Notes under the pieces: model-generated | Databases searched by the model: none | What the model was told of the DNA's origin: nothing | What the model saw: only the letters and a program-made list of their open reading frames with translations | Position numbers and translations under genes: made by a program | From: Candidatus Thiovulum stygium | GTDB lineage: Bacteria > Campylobacterota > Campylobacteria > Campylobacterales > Thiovulaceae | Length of the DNA: 64,000 nt | Assembly: GCA_021582295.1 (NCBI GenBank) | Contig: CP091137.1 | Coordinates: 1,568,001-1,632,000 of the forward strand | Direction of reading: 5' to 3' | Shown here: positions 8,414 through 17,499 of the stretch, piece by piece | Numbering within the stretch: position 1 is the first letter of the stretch | Layout: each line of letters opens with the position of its first letter

Positions 8414-9531
8414 AAAAAGCATTAGTTCATGATTGGTTTTCAGTGTATGCTGGAGCCGAAAAATGTGTAGAGAGTTTTACGAATATTTGGGATGATTTTG
8501 AGGTATATAGTCTGATTGATTTCTTGAGTGATAAAGATAGAGATATTATACTTAAGGGCAAAAAAGCAAATACTAGCTTTGTACAAAATCTACCAAAAGC
8601 AAAAGATAAATATAGAAACTATTTGCCACTATTTCCAGTAGCTATTGAGCAGTTTGATTTGAGTGAATATGATGTGATACTCTCAAGCTCTCATGCTGTA
8701 GCAAAAGGGGTTTTAACTCATTCAAATCAACTTCATATTAGTTATGTCCATACCCCTATAAGATATGCATGGGATTTATATCATCAGTATTTAAAAGAGA
8801 GTGGACTTGATAAGGGACTTAAAGGAAAACTTGCAAAATACTTCTTACATAAAATTCGTATGTGGGATATGAGTACTGTCAATCGTGTTGATTACTATAT
8901 AGCAAATAGCCACTACATAGCAAGAAGAATCAAAAAAGTGTATGGAAAAGAAAGCACCGTAATTTATCCCCCTGTAGATGTCGAGAAATTTGAACTATGC
9001 GAGCAAAAAGAAGAGTTTTATATGACAGCCTCAAGAATGGTACCATATAAAAAAATAGATATGATTGTAGAAGCTTTTAGTAAAACAGACAAAAAGCTTG
9101 TAGTAATAGGAACTGGTCCAGATATGGAGAAGATAAAAGCAAAAGCAGGAAAAAATATAGAACTTTTGGGATATCAAAGTGATGAAGTGATGATAAATAT
9201 GATGCAAAAAGCAAAAGCATTTATATTTGCAGCTGAGGAAGACTTTGGTATCACACCAGTAGAAGCTCAAGCTTGTGGAACTCCTGTAATATGTTTAGGT
9301 AAAGGTGGTACGAAAGAGACTGTAATCGATATTGTGAGTGGGGTGCATTTTATGGAGCAGAGTGTTGAGTCACTTTTGGAAGCTGTAGAGAAGTTTGAAA
9401 ATAATATTGATAGTTTTGAACCAAAAAAGATAAGAGAAAATGCTCTAAGATTTTCAAAAGAGAGATTTGAAAAAGAGATAAAAGAGTTTGTAGAAGAAAA
9501 ATATGAAGTATTTAAGAAAGAGAGATTATAA
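8410..9531 (+). CDS. Family 4 glycosyltransferase (probable mannosyltransferase)
   Basis: The 373-residue product starts KKALVHDWFSVYAGAEKC and continues ISYVHTPIRYAWDLYHQYL, a pattern of WbaZ/WbpZ-like GT4 enzymes. The donor site is EEDFGITPVEAQACGTPVIC (E-x7-E). GTG start overlapping the previous stop. ManC begins two bases after its stop, so the donor is probably GDP-mannose or a derivative. Confidence 0.87.
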   Translation: MKKALVHDWFSVYAGAEKCVESFTNIWDDFEVYSLIDFLSDKDRDIILKGKKANTSFVQNLPKAKDKYRNYLPLFPVAIEQFDLSEYDVILSSSHAVAKGVLTHSNQLHISYVHTPIRYAWDLYHQYLKESGLDKGLKGKLAKYFLHKIRMWDMSTVNRVDYYIANSHYIARRIKKVYGKESTVIYPPVDVEKFELCEQKEEFYMTASRMVPYKKIDMIVEAFSKTDKKLVVIGTGPDMEKIKAKAGKNIELLGYQSDEVMINMMQKAKAFIFAAEEDFGITPVEAQACGTPVICLGKGGTKETVIDIVSGVHFMEQSVESLLEAVEKFENNIDSFEPKKIRENALRFSKERFEKEIKEFVEEKYEVFKKERL

Positions 9532-9533
9532 AA

Positions 9534-10907
9534 ATGACTAATATGATTTTATGTGGTGGAAGTGGCACAAGATTATGGCCACTTAGTAGGTCTTTAATGC
9601 CTAAGCAGTTTATAAAACTATTTGATGATAAATCACTTTTTCAACTTACAGTTGAAAGAAATTCTAAAATGTCTGATACTCAATTTATAGTATCAAATGC
9701 GGAGCAATATTTTCTAGCAATTGACCAACTAGAAGAGCTACATATCACTCAAAATAAATACTTGCTAGAACCAGTTGGTAGAAATACAGCCCCTGCTATT
9801 GCATTAGCTTGTTTGGCACTTGATAGTGAAGAGTTAGTATTAGTAACTCCATCAGATCACTTAATCAAAGATGAAACTGAATATGAAAAAGTATTACAAA
9901 AAGCCAAAGAGTTAGCAACTGAAAATAACTTAGTAACATTTGGTATTAAACCAACATTTGCAGAAATAGGTTTTGGATATATAGAAAGTGAAAATATTTA
10001 TGATGTAAAAGCATTCCATGAAAAACCAAACTTTGCAACAGCTACAAAATACCTCGAAGCTGGAAACTATTACTGGAACTCTGGGATGTTTTTATTTAAA
10101 GCAGGAGTATTTTTAGAAGAGCTTCAAAAATATTCACCTACTATTTATGAAGCATCATTAGAAGCATTTGATAATGCTAGTAATGATGAAGTTATAAGAA
10201 TCAAACATGATGATATGGCAAATATCCCTGAAGACTCTATAGACTATGCAGTGATGGAAAAATCTTCAAAAGTTAAAGTTATACCATCAGATATTGCTTG
10301 GAGTGATATAGGAAGCTTTGATGCACTTTATGATGAACTCCCAAAAGATGAAAATGGAAATACTAAAAATTCAAATCATATCTCAATTAATAGTAAAAAT
10401 AATCTTATTTATGGAAATGAGAGAAAAATAGCAACTGTAGATATAGAAGACTGCATTATCGTTGATACTGGAGATGCTTTACTTATTTCTAAAAAAGGCT
10501 CATCTCAAAAAGTAAAAAATGTAGTAGCAAAATTAAAAGAGTCTAATTCAGAACTTCATAACATTCATTTAACAGCTCATCGACCTTGGGGAATATATAG
10601 TGTTTTAGATGATGCTGATGGTTATAAAATAAAGAGAATTATTGTAAAACCTAAAAAAAGACTCTCTCTTCAAAAACATTATCACAGAAATGAACATTGG
10701 ATAGTTGTTAGCGGAACTGCTACTGTAACAGTAGAAAATAAACAGTATCTTGTGAGACCAAATGAATCTACATATATTAAAATGGGAGAAGTCCATCGAT
10801 TGGAAAATAGTGGTCTTATCCCTTTAATATTAATTGAAGTTCAAGTTGGCGAATATACAGAAGAGGATGATATTGTTAGATTGAATGATGATTTTTTACG
10901 AAATTAG
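9534..10907 (+). CDS. manC: Mannose-1-phosphate guanylyltransferase / mannose-6-phosphate isomerase
   Basis: A bifunctional enzyme of 457 residues, the usual ManC/AlgA/CpsB length. The N-terminal half has the pyrophosphorylase signature CGGSGTRLWPLSRSLMPKQF and the FHEKP site; it makes GDP-mannose from mannose-1-phosphate and GTP. The C-terminal cupin has QKHYHRNEHWIVVSGTA, the type II phosphomannose isomerase metal site. It is the nucleotide-sugar supply gene of the cluster and the last gene on this strand. Its 3' end overlaps the convergent initiating transferase by 32 bases. Confidence 0.95.
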   Translation: MTNMILCGGSGTRLWPLSRSLMPKQFIKLFDDKSLFQLTVERNSKMSDTQFIVSNAEQYFLAIDQLEELHITQNKYLLEPVGRNTAPAIALACLALDSEELVLVTPSDHLIKDETEYEKVLQKAKELATENNLVTFGIKPTFAEIGFGYIESENIYDVKAFHEKPNFATATKYLEAGNYYWNSGMFLFKAGVFLEELQKYSPTIYEASLEAFDNASNDEVIRIKHDDMANIPEDSIDYAVMEKSSKVKVIPSDIAWSDIGSFDALYDELPKDENGNTKNSNHISINSKNNLIYGNERKIATVDIEDCIIVDTGDALLISKKGSSQKVKNVVAKLKESNSELHNIHLTAHRPWGIYSVLDDADGYKIKRIIVKPKKRLSLQKHYHRNEHWIVVSGTATVTVENKQYLVRPNESTYIKMGEVHRLENSGLIPLILIEVQVGEYTEEDDIVRLNDDFLRN

Positions 10908-11940
10908 TTAATATTATTTTAAAAATAGAATAAAATATTATATTTAATACGAAAATTAATACTAAATATATATTATTTTTATAATATATAAACCCAAGTA
11001 TATTTATATTTAAATGCCAAAATAAGAAAAATAGTGAAGCTATCGCATTAATATTTTTTAATTTTGATCTATTATTTATATAGTTATAAACTAAATGGTG
11101 TAAATGCTCTTTTTCAGATTCTGAAAATTTAATTCCATGTATTTTTTTTCTTTTTATTCTTCTTAATAGAGTTGAAATAGTTTCAATAACTGGAATAGAT
11201 AAAATAGTTAATGGATACCATAGAGAAATATTTGTATGATTTGTTAAATATATTGAAAAATAAGCCATCACAAAACCCATAAAATGGGCTCCCATATCTC
11301 CAAGAAAGATTTTACCATTTGGAAAATTTAGTATTAAAAATCCTCCTATTGAACCCAATATAATTAGAGATACTATAAAAATATCTTCTAAGCCATTTAT
11401 ATAAAAAATATGACTGAAGAAAATAATTGTAATAAAAGAAATTCCCATTGAATAGCCATTCAATCCATCTATAAAATTAATTGCACTTGCAAAACCGATT
11501 AAACCAATAAAAGCTATTACAATGGCAATATATTTCTCCAATAAAATATTATTCGATAAATTAATAAATCCACCTTGATAAGCATATTCACCAGAGAGAT
11601 ATAGTAATGCAAAAGCACTAATTGATAAAAAAATAATTTTCTTAAAATATGTTATATCTATGTGATATCTATCTTCAAGCAATCCAAATGTAACTATTGA
11701 AAATGTTGAAATTAAAATTAATATAAAACTTTTTACAAAAATCGTAGAAAAAACAAATATAGAAATAAAAATTGCTATTCCTCCCATTCTTGAAACTTGA
11801 TGAAAATGAATAGCATGATTCTTATCTTCAATACTTAAATCTAAACCATATCTATACTTTATAATTAACATTGATATAATCAATGTAAAGCCAAAAGGTA
11901 GTATAAAATATATAATAACATCTAAATAATTAAAAGTCAT
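10876..11940 (-). CDS. Undecaprenyl-phosphate sugar-1-phosphate transferase (WecA/MraY family)
   Basis: A polytopic 354-residue protein with the polyprenyl-phosphate hexosaminyl-1-phosphate transferase motifs: NFIDGLNGYSMGISF (the DGxNG Asp region) and KIFLGDMGAHFMGFVMAYF. A short cytoplasmic basic loop (RRIKRKKIHGIKFSESEKEH) with the HLHH-type site follows. It attaches the first sugar phosphate to undecaprenyl phosphate and so starts the repeat unit built by the adjacent glycosyltransferases. WbpL/WecA-type rather than MraY is favoured by the setting. A remnant frame lies just upstream. Confidence 0.88.
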   Translation of the reverse strand: MTFNYLDVIIYFILPFGFTLIISMLIIKYRYGLDLSIEDKNHAIHFHQVSRMGGIAIFISIFVFSTIFVKSFILILISTFSIVTFGLLEDRYHIDITYFKKIIFLSISAFALLYLSGEYAYQGGFINLSNNILLEKYIAIVIAFIGLIGFASAINFIDGLNGYSMGISFITIIFFSHIFYINGLEDIFIVSLIILGSIGGFLILNFPNGKIFLGDMGAHFMGFVMAYFSIYLTNHTNISLWYPLTILSIPVIETISTLLRRIKRKKIHGIKFSESEKEHLHHLVYNYINNRSKLKNINAIASLFFLFWHLNINILGFIYYKNNIYLVLIFVLNIIFYSIFKIILTNFVKNHHSI

Positions 11941-12085
11941 TTAATATTTCTTTAACCTCATCAATACTATTTACATATTCAATTTTAAAGTTTTTCAATC
12001 TATTTAATTCATATTTAGTAAATTTATATTCATCACCAAAAACTATCAAATTATTTCCCTTTATTCTAGTTTTTTTGCTATTTTA
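11933..12085 (-). pseudogene. 3' remnant of an unrecognised gene
   Basis: Upstream of the transferase and overlapping its start, the minus strand has an open frame of about 45 codons without a start, reading LIVFGDEYKFTKYELNRLKN, then a segment ending SIDEVKEILNDF. No family is recognised. The first GATGAGGT motif of the window (11955-11962) encodes its DEV. This may be the boundary of the acquired glycan cluster. Confidence 0.35.
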
Positions 12086-12164
12086 TCAAAAAGTCAAGCT
12101 TTGTAGTTGTTTTGTTATAATATAAATATATTTAGAATCATTTTAGCTATATTAGTTATGATTC

Positions 12165-12170
12165 TATAAT
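12165..12170 (+). promoter_or_regulatory. -10 box for ileS
   Basis: A TATAAT lies 26 bases upstream of the ileS ATG, inside an AT-rich leader. No clear -35 box is seen, which is common in Campylobacterota sigma-70 promoters. Confidence 0.5.
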
Positions 12171-12196
12171 AATTCTTATTAAAGCGAGTCTATTTA

Positions 12197-14950
12197 ATGG
12201 ATTATAGAGATACTCTTCTACTTCCAAAAACTGATTTCCCAATGCGAGGAAATCTTCCAGAAAATGAACCTCATCGATATCGCAAATGGTTTAATGAAGC
12301 TGTTTATGAACGAATGAAAACTAATCGAGAAAATATGCCTGTTTTCTCTCTTCACGATGGTCCGCCATATGCCAATGGACACACTCATATTGGTCATGCC
12401 TTAAATAAAATTCTCAAAGATATTATCGTTAAAATGAACTATTTTGATGGTAAATCTGTTCGTTTTGTTCCGGGCTGGGATTGTCATGGTCTTCCAATTG
12501 AACAACAAGTTGAAAAAGCTCTCGGTGGCAAAACTGAAAAAGAGAAAAAAACAGTTGAAGAAATTCGAAATCTTTGCAGATTACATGCTCAAAAATTTGT
12601 CAATATTCAAAAAGATGAGTTTAAAGCCCTTGGAATTATTGCTGATTGGGATAAACCCTATTTGACAATGGATTATAAATTTGAAGCTAATATTTATCGA
12701 GCTTTGATTCAAATTGCTAAAAATGGCTTTTTAATTCGACGAAGTAAGCCTATTTATTGGTCTTGGGCTGAACGAACTGCTCTTGCTGAAGCTGAAGTTG
12801 AATATGAAGAAAAAGAGAGTGATTCTATATATGTAGCCTTTAAACTATCTCCTGAAACTATTAATAAAATTGGTTTTGATGGGAGAATAGTTATTTGGAC
12901 AACAACTCCTTGGACTCTTCCTGCAAATGTTGGAATTGCTTTAAATCCAGATGAAAATTATGTTTTAACTTCTGATGGCTATATTGTTGCTGAAAAGCTA
13001 TATTCAAAACTTAATGAAAATGGAACTATTAAAGGCGAAATTTTAAAAACTTTTGAATCAACCATTTTAGAGAATCTCGAAGCTATTAATCCGCTTAATG
13101 GTCGTAAATCTCAAATAATTTTAGCTGATCATGTTTCTATGGATGGTGGAACTGGTGCAGTTCATACAGCTCCAGGACATGGTGAAGATGACTATAAAAT
13201 AGGTTTAAAATATAATTTAGATGTTATTATGCCAGTTGATGAAAGTGGTAAATTTACTGATGAGGTTGTTTTAAAAAATTTAATTCCAAATGGTGAAAAT
13301 TTTGTTGGCGAACATGTTTTTAAAGCTAATAGCAGAATTTTAGAATTATTAGGCGATTCACTTTTAAAAAGTAGCAAAATTAGACATTCGTATCCACATT
13401 GTTGGCGATCTCATACTCCGCTGATTTTTCGTTCAACTGAACAGTGGTTTATCTCAATGGATGGTGAAAAAAATTTAAGAAATATCGCTTCTAACGGTAT
13501 TAATGACACTAAGTTTTATCCAGATTCTGGACGAAATCGAATTGGTTCAATGGTTGATGGGCGACCTGATTGGTGTATTTCTCGTCAGCGAGATTGGGGT
13601 GTGCCGATTGCTCTATTTAAAAATAAAAAAACTGGCGAAATTATTCTTGACGAAAAAGTTCTTAATTTTATAGCCATGATTTTTGAACGAGAAGGAACTG
13701 ATGTTTGGTATTCAAAACCGATTAGCTATTTTTTAAATCCTGTAAGTCGTTTAAATGCTGATGATCTCGAAAAAGTTTCAGATATTTTAGATGTTTGGTT
13801 CGATTCTGGTTCTACTTGGTGGGCAGTTCTTCAAAGTCGAGAATATGATGCTGGAAACAGTATCGCAGATTTATATTTAGAAGGTTCAGATCAACATCGA
13901 GGTTGGTTTCAAAGTTCGCTTTTATTAGGTTCAGCAATATCAGGAAAACCGCCATTTAAAGCTATTTTGACTCACGGTTTTACTGTTGATGAACGAGGCG
14001 AAAAAATGAGTAAATCTCGTGGCAATGTTGTTGCACCTGAAAAAGTTTTAAAACAATATGGAAGTGAAATTTTAAGATTATGGGTAGCAACTTCAGATTA
14101 TCAAAATGATTTGAAGATTTCTGATAATATATTAAAACAGACTGCTGAACAGTATAAAAAATTAAGAAATACTCTTAGATTTTTACTAGCAAATGTTAAT
14201 GATCTTAATAGTTTTGCAGATTTAAATAGTTTGTCAGTTCTTGATTTATGGATATTAAAAGAGGCTAAAAAGATTTTTGATTCAACTCACGAAAGTTTTA
14301 ATAATTATGATTTTGTTCGCGGTTTTGCAACTTTAAATAATTTTATCGTGAATGAACTTTCAGGAATTTATCTTGATGTTTGCAAAGATCGTCTATATTG
14401 CGATGGTGAAAATTCATCTCATCGACGAGGCAGTCAAACTGCAATGGGTCTAATTTTAAAATCGCTAATAGGCTTAATTGCTCCAATTTTGACATATACA
14501 GCTGATGAGATTCTTGAATATGTTCCAGCAATTATTCGCGGTGAAGCAAAAGATATATTTGACTTTAAATATTTTCAAATTCCAGAAATTATAAATAGCT
14601 TTGATTTTAATGTTGAATTTTTAACTCAAGCTAGATATCGAATTAATATCGAAATCGATAGACTCAAAAAAGAGAAAATTATCAAAAATAGTCTTGAAGT
14701 AGTGATTTATACAGATTCTGAAGAGATTCAAAATCTCGATAGAACAGAAGCTGAAGATTGGTTTTTAGTTAGTAGAGTATTAAAACATAATGAAAATGAG
14801 AAATTAGCTAGTTTTAATCTTAATGGCAAAAACTTTTCGATTATTCTTGGCAATAAACATAAATGTCCAAGATGTTGGAAACATCGAGCTGAAAGCGAAA
14901 ATGAGTTATGTTCAAGATGCGATGAGGTTGTAAATATTAAAAATGTTTAA
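12197..14950 (+). CDS. ileS: Isoleucyl-tRNA synthetase
   Basis: Class I synthetase of 917 residues, the normal bacterial length. Visible are the HIGH motif (NGHTHIGHALNK, near residue 60), the editing-domain segment TTPWTLPANVGIALNPDENY, the KMSKS loop (GEKMSKSRGNVV) and a C-terminal zinc site CPRCWKH with CSRCDE. It charges tRNA-Ile in the cytoplasm. CGA is a frequent Arg codon, unlike the glycan genes to the left. Three GATGAGGT motifs (12268, 13259, 14921) lie inside it, read as EPHR, DEV and DEV. Confidence 0.98.
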   Translation: MDYRDTLLLPKTDFPMRGNLPENEPHRYRKWFNEAVYERMKTNRENMPVFSLHDGPPYANGHTHIGHALNKILKDIIVKMNYFDGKSVRFVPGWDCHGLPIEQQVEKALGGKTEKEKKTVEEIRNLCRLHAQKFVNIQKDEFKALGIIADWDKPYLTMDYKFEANIYRALIQIAKNGFLIRRSKPIYWSWAERTALAEAEVEYEEKESDSIYVAFKLSPETINKIGFDGRIVIWTTTPWTLPANVGIALNPDENYVLTSDGYIVAEKLYSKLNENGTIKGEILKTFESTILENLEAINPLNGRKSQIILADHVSMDGGTGAVHTAPGHGEDDYKIGLKYNLDVIMPVDESGKFTDEVVLKNLIPNGENFVGEHVFKANSRILELLGDSLLKSSKIRHSYPHCWRSHTPLIFRSTEQWFISMDGEKNLRNIASNGINDTKFYPDSGRNRIGSMVDGRPDWCISRQRDWGVPIALFKNKKTGEIILDEKVLNFIAMIFEREGTDVWYSKPISYFLNPVSRLNADDLEKVSDILDVWFDSGSTWWAVLQSREYDAGNSIADLYLEGSDQHRGWFQSSLLLGSAISGKPPFKAILTHGFTVDERGEKMSKSRGNVVAPEKVLKQYGSEILRLWVATSDYQNDLKISDNILKQTAEQYKKLRNTLRFLLANVNDLNSFADLNSLSVLDLWILKEAKKIFDSTHESFNNYDFVRGFATLNNFIVNELSGIYLDVCKDRLYCDGENSSHRRGSQTAMGLILKSLIGLIAPILTYTADEILEYVPAIIRGEAKDIFDFKYFQIPEIINSFDFNVEFLTQARYRINIEIDRLKKEKIIKNSLEVVIYTDSEEIQNLDRTEAEDWFLVSRVLKHNENEKLASFNLNGKNFSIILGNKHKCPRCWKHRAESENELCSRCDEVVNIKNV

Positions 14951-15059
14951 TTTTGCTGAACCAGTTACTTCTCAAGATATTTCTATAACAATAGTTTCTG
15001 TGCTAATTATTACCGCTGTTGGTATTTTATTAGTTAAATTAGGCAAAAAAAAGCTCTAA
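14943..15059 (+). CDS. Small single-span membrane protein
   Basis: An ATG overlapping the ileS stop opens a 38-residue frame. It has an acidic/polar start (MFNFAEPVTSQD), one hydrophobic segment (ISITIVSVLIITAVGILLV) and a basic tail (KLGKKKL). This is the make-up of a small inner-membrane protein with its tail inside. Translational coupling to ileS and the terminator immediately after it support expression. No family is recognised; it could also be a chance frame. Confidence 0.5.
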   Translation: MFNFAEPVTSQDISITIVSVLIITAVGILLVKLGKKKL

Positions 15060-15078
15060 ATCCTTTAATTTAAGTTTA

Positions 15079-15102
15079 TGGAACAGTTGATTGGCTGTTC
15101 CA
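15079..15102 (+). terminator. Rho-independent terminator after ileS
   Basis: TGGAACAG at 15079-15086 pairs perfectly with CTGTTCCA at 15095-15102 across an 8-base loop, followed by TTTTAT. It closes the ileS transcript. Confidence 0.8.
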
Positions 15103-15283
15103 TTTTATATCTTTATATCAAAGTTTTAATTCCAACAAAACAACTTTTCCAACCATTTAAACTTTTTAAACTTTAAAGCTCTATTTAAGAAAACTAACTT
15201 TTAGCTATTATAAATATTTATCTAATTTTTTTAAAAATTAGTTTGCACCGCAAAACTAATAAAAAATAGTAATTTTAAAGCTT

Positions 15284-15415
15284 AAATATAAATGAATTTA
15301 TAGTGATTTTTTTGTTAGAGTGCCTCTCATGGGAGTTGAGCTTTTCAAAAAAAAATCTTCAAATTATTTGAATTTGACCTCATCGAAAAAATCGCTATTT
15401 TAGAGATTTTGCTTA
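15284..15415. repeat. 132-bp direct repeat, copy 1
   Basis: Nearly identical to 15483-15614, differing at only a few positions. Shared marks are GTTAGAGTGCCTCTCATG, a long A run, TTTGACCTCATCGAAAA and CGCTATTTTAGAGATTTTGC. Not obviously coding. Confidence 0.9.
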
Positions 15416-15482
15416 AATAAAAAAATTAGTTGATCGAAAATTGGTCAAAATTGGCTAAAAACAGCACTTTTTTAGTAACCTG

Positions 15483-15614
15483 AAATATAAATGGATTTAT
15501 AGTAATTTTTTTGTTAGAGTGCCTCTCATGAGAGTTGAGCTTTTCAAAAAAAAATCTTCAAATTATTTGAATTTGACCTCATCGAAAAGATCGCTATTTT
15601 AGAGATTTTGCTTA
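15483..15614. repeat. 132-bp direct repeat, copy 2
   Basis: Second copy of the segment at 15284-15415, 199 bases further on. Here CTCTCATGAGAG is a perfect 12-bp palindrome; copy 1 has one mismatch. The ACCTCATC motif occupies the same place in both copies. Confidence 0.9.
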
Positions 15615-15902
15615 AGCTTAAGAATTATTTTTATTTTTAAGTGGCATTTGATGAGGTGTCTATCAAGTATATTTATATAATATGGGTTCAATATTGAAAT
15701 GCTAAATTTATATTTTATAGATCAAAAAATTAAAAAATCCCGACCATGAGCATCTTTGAGTATTTGTAAATTTATATAGTATATATTTTTATTGAATATA
15801 AAATTTTTTCAGAGCTAATTTATTGCATGTTTTAAGCTAAAAATTAAGTTTGACTGCTACAATTCTCAAAATTTCATTAAATAAATAAAAGGATAAATTC
15901 AA

Positions 15903-16130
15903 ATGGCTGAAGATATAAAAATAGAATCTGAAGAGAATTTAGTTAAAAAAACCTGTCGTGAGCTTGGAATTACTCAAAAAGAGTTAGCCGAAATATTCGG
16001 AGTTAGTCGACAAACTGTAAATAATTGGGCAACTAAAAAAATAAGAATACCGAAGATACTAGAAACTCTTTATGACTTATTATTAATAAAAAATAAATAT
16101 GAGATTGCTAGAAAACAATTTATGAGTTAA
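15903..16130 (+). CDS. Small XRE-type helix-turn-helix regulator (cassette A)
   Basis: A 75-residue protein that is essentially one HTH domain: KKTCRELGITQKELAEIFGV, then SRQTVNNWATKKIRIPK. The first part (ENLVKKTCRELGITQKELAE) is shared almost exactly with the regulators at 57435 and 58594, while the recognition-helix region differs. The leader AAAAGGATAAATTC is also shared. It ends in three tandem copies of the 9-mer ATGAGTTAA (16122-16148). It probably controls the Bro-N gene that follows, by binding near that gene's promoter; this is inference from order and promoter position. Confidence 0.85.
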   Translation: MAEDIKIESEENLVKKTCRELGITQKELAEIFGVSRQTVNNWATKKIRIPKILETLYDLLLIKNKYEIARKQFMS

Positions 16131-16164
16131 ATGAGTTAAATGAGTTAATTTGTCTTTTATACCA

Positions 16165-16193
16165 TTGTAAAATACAAGTTATTTGACTATAAT
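16165..16193 (+). promoter_or_regulatory. Promoter and candidate operator of the Bro-N gene
   Basis: TTGTAA (16165-16170) and TATAAT (16188-16193) are 17 bases apart. The -35 box is overlapped by the perfect inverted repeat TTGTA-AAA-TACAA (16165-16177), a plausible operator for the adjacent XRE protein. Confidence 0.6.
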
Positions 16194-16258
16194 GTTTTTT
16201 AAGCAATAGAGAAAACTTCGACCCTCTCCCTATTGCAAAATTTAGATCAGGAATTTCA

Positions 16259-16987
16259 TTGGAAATAATACCATTTCAATTTCAATCAAACCAAGTTAGA
16301 ACTTTTACAGATGAGTTCGGAAATATCTGGTTTGTCGCAAAAGATGTTACATTAGCTCTTGAATATACTCAATACAATACAAATCTTATTAAAAAAGTTC
16401 CTGATGAATGGAAGGATATGAAACGGATTCATACCCTTGGTGGAATACAAGAATTAGCCTTTTTATTAGAATCAGGATTATATTTTTTCTTAGCCCGTTC
16501 AGATAAACCAAAAGCAATTCCGTTTCAAAAATGGATAGCTGGTGAAGTTATGCCGTCGATTCGCAAAACTGGAACTTACTCAATTCTCCCCCTTGAGCAT
16601 CCAGTTCAAACTAAAAACAATGAGTTCAATCTCGATTTTTATACTCAAGAAATTGAAAAGATTTTCAAACTTGTTCAACTTGTAAATTCTCAAAATAGTA
16701 AAACTTTATATTTTGCAGATAATCTATCTAAAAATTTAAATATTAAATCACCTCTCGAACTTCTCAAAATAGATCTCTCAAACTATTATTTCATTCCTAC
16801 AGAATTAGGTAATTTTATTAATGCGACTGCTGTCGAAATTAACAAAATTCTTGAAGCTAAAAATTTGCAAACTAAAGAAAATGGTTTTTGGAATTTGACA
16901 GAAAAAGGCAAAAATTTTGGTATTGAAATTCAACAAGGAGCTTATATTCAGCTAAAATGGAAAATTGAAGCGATTTTAAATTCATGA
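16259..16987 (+). CDS. Bro-N antirepressor-like protein with shared C-terminal domain (cassette A)
   Basis: The N-terminal ~110 residues are a Bro-N domain (VRTFTDEFGNIWFVAKDVTL, then FFLARSDKPKAIPFQKWIAG and EVMPSIRKTGTYS), the DNA-binding head of phage antirepressors. Residues ~125-242 form a domain (LVNSQNSKTLYFADNL, YYFIPTELGNFINAT, NGFWNLTEKGKNFGIEI) that recurs in the proteins at 32771, 57775 and 58929. It resembles a KilAC-type winged helix. TTG start at 16259; the RBS is weak. It has its own promoter behind a small XRE gene. No phage structural gene is nearby. Confidence 0.82.
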   Translation: MEIIPFQFQSNQVRTFTDEFGNIWFVAKDVTLALEYTQYNTNLIKKVPDEWKDMKRIHTLGGIQELAFLLESGLYFFLARSDKPKAIPFQKWIAGEVMPSIRKTGTYSILPLEHPVQTKNNEFNLDFYTQEIEKIFKLVQLVNSQNSKTLYFADNLSKNLNIKSPLELLKIDLSNYYFIPTELGNFINATAVEINKILEAKNLQTKENGFWNLTEKGKNFGIEIQQGAYIQLKWKIEAILNS

Positions 16988-17009
16988 TTTACTTAATATA
17001 AAAGGACTT

Positions 17010-17110
17010 CCCCGTCAGACTTCGTCTGCCACCCCTTCTGAAGAAGGGGAATGAAGAAGTGGAATTTTGAAATATTCCCATCCTATGGAGGGGTGTCCGT
17101 TAGGACGGGG
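17010..17110. mobile_element. Palindromic REP/MITE-like element
   Basis: Two related inverted halves face each other: CCCCGTC...ACCCCT...GGGGAAT (17010-17052) and ATTCCCATCC...GGGGTG...GACGGGG (17074-17110). Each half has inner hairpins (CAGAC-TTC-GTCTG; CCCCTTCT-GA-AGAAGGGG). It is much richer in GC than its surroundings. It lies between the Bro-N gene and the hsdS debris, and no transposase is present. Confidence 0.6.
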
Positions 17111-17120
17111 TGGAGTGAAT

Positions 17121-17286
17121 TTATTCCTCTTTTGATGGAAAAAGTTGTTGCATTAAGCCCTTTTTTATGCTCTTTTAGGAGTTCTACTTTTTTGGTTGAT
17201 GAGGTAATAAGTTCATCAAGCGAACTCAGACAATCGGCGATTTTTTGTTGTTCTGGGAGTGATGGAAATACTAATGGTTACAGTAT
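17121..17286 (-). pseudogene. HsdS (type I restriction specificity) C-terminal fragment
   Basis: Reads PLVFPSLPEQQKIADCLSSL, then DELITSSTKKVELLKEHKKG, and after a one-base shift LMQQLFPSKEE-stop: the distal conserved helix and end of a type I restriction S subunit. The shift (an extra A at the GLMQQ site) and the missing upstream part show it is broken. The same conserved block occurs at 17770-17882. Confidence 0.8.
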
Positions 17287-17499
17287 TAAAATATCTTACT
17301 ATTTATAAGATGTAGTTTGTATGAGCTCTGTCTCAAATGATAAAAACTATTGATTTCTATTGAATTAACATAAGAAATAAATATTTACTGATAGTTTACT
17401 TTGTTGTTATCTTACAAATTCGTATGATTGACTGTATATAAATTATCAGTTGCAACTCAATCACATTGTATCGCATAGCCCTACCAAATCTGTACACCA

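Larger units (their letters stand above)
15103..15902. other. Non-coding accessory stretch with duplicated segment
   Basis: No open frame of convincing size is present on either strand. The stretch holds two 132-bp direct repeats (15284-15415 and 15483-15614), three GATGAGGT motifs (15377, 15576, 15650), and at its right end the leader of the XRE gene, with a TACAAT -10-like box at 15858. Confidence 0.7.

Noticed and set aside
15903-16987. Prophage
   Set aside because: The antirepressor-like genes are not joined by integrase, structural or lysis genes; none were found anywhere in the window.
17051-17308. 85-codon plus-strand frame
   Set aside because: It is antisense to the hsdS fragment and starts inside the palindromic element.
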